Part shown: positions 6,156-10,126 of the stretch, one piece after another | How positions within the stretch are numbered: the stretch's first letter is position 1 | Layout: each line of letters begins with the position of its first letter | Assembly: GCA_017409645.1 (NCBI GenBank) | Contig: JAFQSI010000307.1 | Location: forward strand, 1 to 10,126 | DNA length: 10,126 nt | DNA from: Oscillospiraceae bacterium | GTDB lineage: Bacteria; Bacillota; Clostridia; Oscillospirales; Oscillospiraceae | Reading direction: 5' to 3' | Position numbers and translations under genes: made by a program | The notes under the pieces: generated by a model | Database searches by the model: none | Told to the model about the DNA's origin: nothing | What the model saw: only the letters and a program-made list of their open reading frames with translations

Positions 6156-6185
6156 AAGAAAGGGCGATGTTTCCATCGCCCTTTC
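6151..6185 (-). terminator. Intrinsic terminator after rpsO
   Basis: A 12-bp perfect stem, GAAAGGGCGATG with CATCGCCCTTTC (6158-6169/6174-6185), has a GAAA loop on the minus strand, followed by TTAATTG. It begins 7 nt past the rpsO stop. The U tract is only TTTC-TT, so part of the transcription may continue into pnp. Confidence 0.8.
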
Positions 6186-6192
6186 CGAATTA

Positions 6193-6459
6193 TTACTTAC
6201 GGATGCCCAGCTTGGCGATGATCGCACGGTAGCGGTTGATGTCCTTCTTGGCCAGGTAGTCCAGCATCTTGCGGCGCTTACCGACCATCATCAGCAGACC
6301 ACGGCGGGAGTGGTTGTCATGCTTGTGGACGCGCAGGTGATCGGTCAGCTCGTTGATGCGGGCGGTCAGGATGGCGATCTGGACCTCGGCGGAGCCGGTG
6401 TCGCCCTCGTGGGTAGCGTTCTCCAGGATGACCTGGGTCTTCTTTTCCTTCAGAATCAT
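6193..6459 (-). CDS. rpsO: 30S ribosomal protein S15
   Basis: An 88-residue primary 16S rRNA-binding protein of the small-subunit platform, contacting h20/h22 and bridging to the large subunit. It carries the S15 signature from GDTGSAEVQIAILTARINEL through HKHDNHSRRGLLMMVGKRRK to LDYLAKKDINRYRAIIAKLG. Length matches the usual 88-89. A GTG at 6471 would add four residues, but it overlaps AAAGGTGG (6468-6475), which is itself the ribosome binding site 8 nt before the ATG at 6459, so 6459 is chosen. It has its own promoter, a structured leader and a terminator, allowing expression at ribosomal-protein level apart from the upstream ribF. Confidence 0.98.
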   Translation of the reverse strand: MILKEKKTQVILENATHEGDTGSAEVQIAILTARINELTDHLRVHKHDNHSRRGLLMMVGKRRKMLDYLAKKDINRYRAIIAKLGIRK

Positions 6460-6576
6460 GGTTGTTTCCACCTTTCAAAATTGTTACCCAGCCGCCAAGT
6501 CGGGGTCAGTGGAATCCCCATTGGGTTTCTCCCTCAACTGAGCGGCGGGCCATAAAATATGCCGGTCGAAGCCAGC
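6460..6576 (-). promoter_or_regulatory. Structured rpsO 5' leader, possible S15 autoregulatory site
   Basis: About 115 nt lie between the predicted transcription start and the rpsO ATG. In the minus-strand RNA I see GCUGG/CCGGC around CUUCGA near the 5' end. An outer pairing GCCGC with GCGGC encloses UCAGU/ACUGA and inner GC-rich pieces (GGG-AGAAA-CCC; GGGG with CCCC). This multi-branch arrangement ends shortly before AAAGGTGG. S15 controls its own mRNA through varied leader structures in several bacteria; assignment here is inference, not recognition of a named family. Confidence 0.4.
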
Positions 6577-6582
6577 TTGCTT

Positions 6583-6611
6583 ATAATACCATGAGTTTTC
6601 CCAAAAGTAAA
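6583..6611 (-). promoter_or_regulatory. Candidate extended -10 promoter for rpsO
   Basis: On the minus strand, TTTACT (6606-6611) is a four-of-six -35 and TATTAT (6583-6588) a five-of-six -10. They are 17 nt apart, and a TG one base ahead of the -10 gives the extended -10 form. It sits about 10 nt after the ribF stop codon. Confidence 0.65.
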
Positions 6612-6620
6612 GGGGATTTT

Positions 6621-7511
6621 TCATGTTTTTTCAAAGAATCTGCGGGTCATTTCCGCGTCAGTCAAAACCGCTTGTTTCAGTACCTCCAGCGATTCGAACC
6701 GCTGCTCGGGCCGCAGGAAATACAGAAATTCCAATGTCACGGCTCTGCCGTAGAGGTCGCCGGAGAAATCCAGCAGCCATGTCTCGGTCCGGACCTGATG
6801 CCCCTGGACCGTGGGGCGGCTGCCCACGTTGCACACCGCCATGTAGCCGCTTTCCCCCACGAAGGCCCGGCAGGCGTAGACGCCGTGGCGCGGGCAGATC
6901 ACATTCGCGGGCAGCTCGATGTTGGCGGTGGGGAAGCCCAGCTTGTGGCCCAGCTTCCGGCCCTCCACCACCCGGCCGGTGAGCATATGCCCGTGGCCCA
7001 GATAGCGCACCGCGGTGGCCATATCCCCCTCCTCGATCTGGCGGCGGATGTAGGTGGAGGAAATGCGCACATCATCCAGAGTCTGCTCCGGGATGATGAC
7101 GCAGTCCAGATGACGCTCCCGGCAGAACTGCCGGAGCTTTTCCGCATCTCCCTCTCCGCGGCTTCCGAAGCGGAAATCGTGGCCGCAGACGAAGCCGCGC
7201 GCACCGCAGCGGCGGTACAGCTCCGTCAGGAACACCTCCCAGTGCATCCCCATCACCGCTTCATTGACCGGATAGGCCCAGACGTCTTCGATCCCATAAC
7301 GGCGCAGAAGCCGGACCCGGTCCTCGCAGGTGGTCAGCAGGGGCGGCGTGTCTGTGCGGAACAGGGACTGGGGGTGGTTCTCGAAGGTGATGGCGGCGGA
7401 GCCGTATCCATACTGCCGCGCCAGCCGGGTGCAGGCGTGCAGCAGCACCTGATGCCCCCGGTGGACCCCGTCAAAAAAGCCCAGGGCAAATATCCGTCTT
7501 TTGTGGTTCAT
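6621..7511 (-). CDS. ribF: Bifunctional riboflavin kinase / FAD synthetase
   Basis: A 296-residue protein converting riboflavin to FMN and then FMN to FAD. The N-terminal adenylyltransferase domain (~1-165) has GFFDGVHRGHQ with the HxGH nucleotide-binding motif at 17-20, FVCGHDFRFGSRGEGD, and the ISSTYIRRQIEEGD segment. The C-terminal riboflavin kinase domain (~175-295) opens with GRVVEGRKLGHKLGFPTANI, whose PTAN motif binds ATP/Mg, and continues through HGVYACRAFVGE, NVGSRPTV and ETWLLDF. AAGGAGG (7520-7526) is 8 nt before the ATG at 7511; the frame is open to 7547 but has no better start. No terminator is seen downstream, and the rpsO promoter follows at once. It is separated from truB by family B copy 2, yet remains in the usual truB-ribF order. 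Confidence 0.96.
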   Translation of the reverse strand: MNHKRRIFALGFFDGVHRGHQVLLHACTRLARQYGYGSAAITFENHPQSLFRTDTPPLLTTCEDRVRLLRRYGIEDVWAYPVNEAVMGMHWEVFLTELYRRCGARGFVCGHDFRFGSRGEGDAEKLRQFCRERHLDCVIIPEQTLDDVRISSTYIRRQIEEGDMATAVRYLGHGHMLTGRVVEGRKLGHKLGFPTANIELPANVICPRHGVYACRAFVGESGYMAVCNVGSRPTVQGHQVRTETWLLDFSGDLYGRAVTLEFLYFLRPEQRFESLEVLKQAVLTDAEMTRRFFEKT

Positions 7512-7555
7512 GCGCTGAGCCTCCTTCCCAAATCGTTGATTTACCAATGTACCAC

Positions 7556-7671
7556 TCTCGGCCCCCTCTCAGAGGGGGCTGTCAGCGAAGCTGACTGGGG
7601 GAGTGTTCCATCAATAGAGGCACACTCCCTCCACCACTTCGTGGTCCCCCTCCCTCTAAGAGGGAGGCAAG
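7556..7671. mobile_element. MITE-like multi-hairpin element (family B, copy 2)
   Basis: Direct-orientation copy of 3661-3777, identical over its first 51 bases (7556-7606), with scattered changes and one 1-nt gap afterwards. The third small hairpin is ACCAC/GTGGT (7633-7637/7641-7645), where copy 1 has ACCGC/GCGGT: sequence differs on both arms but pairing is kept. The last hairpin is CCTCCCTC/GAGGGAGG with a TAA loop (7649-7667). It fills the gap between the truB stop and the ribF leader, starting 6 nt after truB in the direction of transcription. Confidence 0.75.
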
Positions 7672-7677
7672 AAAGGG

Positions 7678-8550
7678 TTACACTTCAAAAAAGCTCTTGA
7701 TGGTGCTGACTTTTCCGCCCTCGGCCCTGCACAGGGCCAGAAATTCCCCGTCGGGGGCGTAGACCCGGTAGGTGCCGTCGGTGCATGCCGCGGCAAAGGC
7801 GTTTCCGTTCTTCACCAGACGGGTCTGCTTTTCATTGAGCGTCAGCTTGGGATGGCTGGCGAACATGGTATCCACCGGCCGCAGAAGATGCTCCACATCC
7901 TCTCCCCTTTCGGAGATGTCCAGCAGCTGCCGCAGGGGGATGCTCCCCTCCAGGGTATACTCCCCCGCCTGGACCCGGCGCAGGGCCGCCATGCAGCCGC
8001 CGCAGCCCAGGGCTTCGCCGATGTCCTTGCAAAGGGTCCGGATGTAGGTGCCCTTGGAGCAGCGGACCCGCAGGTGGATGCCCTCGGCGTCCATGCCCAG
8101 CAGCGTCAGCTCATGGATGGTGATGGGTCTGGGCTGTCGCTCCACCTCCCGTCCCTTCCGGGCGAGATCATAGAGCTTCTGTCCATTGACCTTGATGGCC
8201 GAATACATGGGCGGGACCTGCAGGATGCCGCCCCGGAACTGCTCCAGGACCTTCTCCACCATTTCCCCGGTGACGAAGGCGTCCTGCTCGGTCAGCACCG
8301 TGCCGGTGATGTCCTCGGTGTCGGTGGTGACGCCAGGGCGCAGCACCGTCTCATAGGTCTTTTCCGCATGCTCGAAAAATTCCACGCCCCGGGTAGCCCG
8401 GCCCACGAAGACCGGCAGCACACCGGTGGCCATGGGGTCCAGGGTGCCGCCGTGGCCGATGCGGCGGGTGTTGAAGACCCGGCGCAGCCGGGACACCACG
8501 TCGTTGCTGGTCCACTCCTGGGGCTTGTCGATGATGATGATGCCGTTCAT
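7678..8550 (-). CDS. truB: tRNA pseudouridine(55) synthase
   Basis: A 290-residue enzyme that isomerises U55 in the T-loop of tRNAs to pseudouridine. The N-terminus MNGIIIIDKPQEWTSNDVV carries the KP-x-x-x-TS motif. RIGHGGTLDPMATGVLPV contains the catalytic Asp38 and the tRNA-contacting His33. YSAIKVNGQKLYDLARKG and the RCSKGTYIRTLCKDIGEAL motif follow. Residues ~235-290 form the small PUA-like C-terminal domain. The ATG at 8550 overlaps the nrnA stop (TGATG), and GGAG in the end of nrnA lies 8 nt upstream, so translation is probably coupled; an in-frame GTG at 8565 has no better support. Length is normal. Confidence 0.97.
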   Translation of the reverse strand: MNGIIIIDKPQEWTSNDVVSRLRRVFNTRRIGHGGTLDPMATGVLPVFVGRATRGVEFFEHAEKTYETVLRPGVTTDTEDITGTVLTEQDAFVTGEMVEKVLEQFRGGILQVPPMYSAIKVNGQKLYDLARKGREVERQPRPITIHELTLLGMDAEGIHLRVRCSKGTYIRTLCKDIGEALGCGGCMAALRRVQAGEYTLEGSIPLRQLLDISERGEDVEHLLRPVDTMFASHPKLTLNEKQTRLVKNGNAFAAACTDGTYRVYAPDGEFLALCRAEGGKVSTIKSFFEV

Positions 8551-9500
8551 CAGCTGTTCTCCCACTTGAGCATGGCGTCCATCAGGGTCTTCTCCGCCAC
8601 AGCCAGGGGCTCCTTGATGAAGCCGCCTGCTGCACCGGCGTGACCGCCGCCGCCGAAGATGGAGCAGACCGCCGCGGCATCATAGCCGGGGATGGCCCGC
8701 AGGGAGATCTTGCAGCCGTCCTCGGCCTCCCGCAGCAGGCCCGCCATGCACACGCCCTCGATGGAGCGGACGAAGCTGGAGAGGTTGCCCAGGTCGTCCT
8801 CGTTGACGCCGATGCGCTCCTCCACCGCTTTGGGCAGGGCGCAGACCGCCAGGCGGCCCTCAGAGAAGAGCTTGACGTTCTCCGCCATCCAGCCCTGGAG
8901 CCGGAGCTTTGCCAGGGAGTGCGTCTCAAACAGCAGCTGGTTCCAGCCGAAGATATCCGCTCCGGCGGCGGCGCAGTCGGCAGCGCAGTCGAAGGTGTGG
9001 ACGTCGGTGTTGGCATAGCGGAAGCAGCCGGTGTCGGTGGAGGTGCCCACATAGATGGCCTCGGCCATTTTCTCATCCATCTGGATGTCCAGCTCGCCCA
9101 GGATGTCCCAGATAATCTCCGCGCAGGAGGCGGATTCCGGGTCCACCAGGCTCTTGGGGGTAAACTCCCGGTTGCCGCCGTGGTGGTCGATCCGCAGATC
9201 CACGGAGTTTCTCAGGTAGGAGTGGGCCTTGGGGAGCATATGGTCCTCGGCAACGTCCACGGCAACGATGATGTTGCCCTCACCGGGCTCCTTGACGGTC
9301 AGACCCTCGAGCAGGGGCTCATACTTGGGGGTGATCTCGGGGTTATACAGAATATTCGCGTCCTTGCCCATGGACCGCAGCGCGCGGCACAGTCCCGCAG
9401 CGGAGCCCACGGTATCGCCGTCGGGGCGGCGGTGGGTCAGGATGCAGTAGTGGTCGTTGCGCTCGAGATAATCGGCGACCTCAGCTCTCGTCAGAAACAT
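8550..9500 (-). CDS. nrnA: Bifunctional oligoribonuclease / pAp phosphatase (DHH-DHHA1)
   Basis: A 316-residue enzyme degrading short RNA oligonucleotides from the 5' end and dephosphorylating 3'-phosphoadenosine 5'-phosphate. DHH-domain metal ligands are in place: His23, Asp27 and Asp29 (THRRPDGDTVGS), Asp82 (VAVDVAED), Asp105-His106-His107 (DHHGGN) and Asp156 (GTSTDTGCFRY). The DHHA1 domain ends with the substrate-binding FGGGGHAGAAGG (His287). The ATG at 9500 lies 20 nt inside the end of rbfA, with only a weak purine run (GGGGAAGAGAAAG) upstream, consistent with coupling to rbfA. It shares one base with truB downstream. In Firmicutes NrnA replaces Orn and clears the short products left by nucleases such as PNPase, encoded further along the cluster. 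Confidence 0.95.
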   Translation of the reverse strand: MFLTRAEVADYLERNDHYCILTHRRPDGDTVGSAAGLCRALRSMGKDANILYNPEITPKYEPLLEGLTVKEPGEGNIIVAVDVAEDHMLPKAHSYLRNSVDLRIDHHGGNREFTPKSLVDPESASCAEIIWDILGELDIQMDEKMAEAIYVGTSTDTGCFRYANTDVHTFDCAADCAAAGADIFGWNQLLFETHSLAKLRLQGWMAENVKLFSEGRLAVCALPKAVEERIGVNEDDLGNLSSFVRSIEGVCMAGLLREAEDGCKISLRAIPGYDAAAVCSIFGGGGHAGAAGGFIKEPLAVAEKTLMDAMLKWENS

Positions 9501-9855
9501 TTTCTTTCTCTTCCCCCGTATCCAGCGAATTGATCAGCGCCAGCATTTTGGCGCCGTAGGTGATGGAATCGTCCAGCTCCCAGGCAAGCTCCGGCGTGTA
9601 ACGCAGATTCAGCGCCCGGCCCAGCTCCCGGCGCAGGTAGCCGCCGGCGGACTTCAGGCCCTTGATGGCGTCCTTGGCCCGATCCGCCTGCAGGAAGCTC
9701 ACATAGACCTTGGCCCATCGCAGGTCAGGGGTCGTCTCCACCCGGGTGATGGAAATCATGGTGTCCTGGACTCGGGGGTCCTTCAGATTGCGGATGCAAG
9801 AGGAAAGCTCCTTCTGGATCTCCTCGTTGATCCGACCGATACGATTAGAAGCCAT
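9481..9855 (-). CDS. rbfA: Ribosome-binding factor A
   Basis: A 124-residue single-domain KH-like protein that binds immature 30S subunits near the 5' end of 16S rRNA and supports late maturation and cold adaptation. It has the family opening RIGRINEEIQKELSSCIRNL, then KDPRVQDTMISITRVETTPD, then WAKVYVSFLQ, then GYLRRELGRALNLRYTPELA and DDSITYGAKMLALI. AAAGGAG (9862-9868) is 6 nt before the ATG. The C-terminal acidic tail (GEEKENVSDES) overlaps the nrnA start. Its leader contains a purine-rich inverted repeat and a long hairpin after infB. Confidence 0.96.
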   Translation of the reverse strand: MASNRIGRINEEIQKELSSCIRNLKDPRVQDTMISITRVETTPDLRWAKVYVSFLQADRAKDAIKGLKSAGGYLRRELGRALNLRYTPELAWELDDSITYGAKMLALINSLDTGEEKENVSDES

Positions 9856-9877
9856 TTTGTACTCCTTTCAGTCGTGA

Positions 9878-9946
9878 GAGTGGAGATTGGAGATTTGAGA
9901 TTTGAGATCCTGCCGATCTTCACTCTCCACTCTTCAATCTCCAATC
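9878..9946. repeat. Purine-rich imperfect inverted repeat (family C-like, copy 3)
   Basis: Arms 9878-9909 and 9915-9946 pair at roughly 25 of 32 positions around GATC-CTGCC-GATC. The arms are made of short GAGATT/GAGTGG units, e.g. GAGATTTGAGATTTGAGATC at 9890-9909. It occupies most of the rbfA leader, ending 9 nt upstream of the Shine-Dalgarno sequence. It is richer in GC than copies 1 and 2 but has the same design: inverted purine-rich minisatellite arms in a 5' leader. Confidence 0.5.
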
Positions 9947-9962
9947 TGTCGTATACGTGCAA

Positions 9963-9996
9963 TTTTCGCCGCACCGCAGTTGCGGTGCGGCGAAAA
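9963..9996 (-). promoter_or_regulatory. Strong hairpin without U tract between infB and rbfA
   Basis: TTTTCGCCGCACCGCA (9963-9978) pairs perfectly with TGCGGTGCGGCGAAAA (9981-9996), a 14-16 bp stem depending on loop size. It begins 7 nt past the infB stop. On the minus strand it is followed by TTGCACG and on the plus strand by GAATCG, so a classical U run is absent on both. It may be a poor terminator, an mRNA stability or processing hairpin, or an attenuator. Confidence 0.55.
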
Positions 9997-10003
9997 GAAT
10001 CGT

Positions 10004-10126
10004 TTATCGCTTGACTTCCTGCATGGCGAAGCACTCGAAGATGTCGCCTTCCTTGATGTCGTTGTACTTGGCGACGGTCATGCCGCACTCGTAACCGGCG
10101 GTGACCTCCTTGGCAGCGTCCTTGAA
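10004..10126 (-). CDS. infB: Translation initiation factor IF-2, C-terminal end (5' part outside window)
   Basis: The last 40 residues before TAA (10004-10006) read FKDAAKEVTAGYECGMTVAK and then YNDIKEGDIFECFAMQEVKR. KEV-x-x-GYECG and FNDIKEGD-like motifs mark the end of IF-2 domain IV, the beta-barrel region near the C2 part that binds the formyl-methionyl end of initiator tRNA. The GTPase domain is outside the window. Position directly before rbfA supports the call. Confidence 0.95.
   Translation of the reverse strand, partial: FKDAAKEVTAGYECGMTVAKYNDIKEGDIFECFAMQEVKR

Noticed and set aside
3661..7671. CRISPR or tandem array suggested by identical 51-bp segments
   Set aside because: Only two copies ~3.9 kb apart with no regular spacers and no cas genes; they are dispersed palindromic elements.
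6462..7700. 412-codon plus-strand open frame opposite ribF
   Set aside because: It crosses the rpsO leader, ribF and the family B repeat; the translation has no recognisable domain, and ribF motifs are complete on the other strand.
8640..9533. 297-codon plus-strand open frame opposite nrnA
   Set aside because: Antisense shadow with compositionally biased translation; nrnA catalytic motifs are all present on the minus strand.

Overview
The window looks like ordinary core chromosome of a fairly GC-rich Firmicute, most likely a gut clostridium of the Oscillospiraceae type. This is inferred from three things: the gene order infB-rbfA-nrnA-truB-ribF-rpsO-pnp, the strong AGGAGG-type ribosome binding sites, and intergenic palindromic repeats of a style I associate with that group. 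No database search was possible.

Left part, plus strand (1-2885): the end of an aspartate kinase gene, then asd (aspartate-semialdehyde dehydrogenase), giving the first two steps of the aspartate-family amino acid pathway. A strong terminator follows. Next comes a 426-residue [4Fe-4S] L-cysteine desulfidase (CyuA/UPF0597 family) with its own consensus-like promoter, and then a second terminator.

Right part, minus strand (10126 down to 3007): the end of infB, then rbfA, nrnA, truB, ribF, rpsO, pnp and a YdcF-like DUF218 gene. This is the usual translation/RNA-metabolism cluster: initiation factor IF-2, 30S maturation, nano-RNA/pAp degradation, tRNA pseudouridine 55, FAD synthesis, ribosomal protein S15 and polynucleotide phosphorylase. 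rbfA, nrnA and truB overlap and are probably translationally coupled. rpsO has its own promoter and a structured leader, and both rpsO and pnp end in hairpin terminators. The two halves converge at about 2857-3006.

The genes are conventional; what stands out is the space between them. Almost every gap holds one of three structured repeat families. Family A is a 140-bp element with 24-bp terminal inverted repeats that are themselves palindromes (280-419), plus a single diverged palindrome at 2978-3001. Family B is a ~117-bp multi-hairpin element present twice inside the minus-strand cluster (3661-3777 and 7556-7671). Family C is a set of purine-rich imperfect inverted repeats just upstream of cyuA, pnp and rbfA; one of them carries the cyuA promoter candidate. 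The pnp leader also contains a 51-nt near-perfect palindrome. I see no sign of a new defence system, phage, transposase, CRISPR array, tRNA or rRNA.
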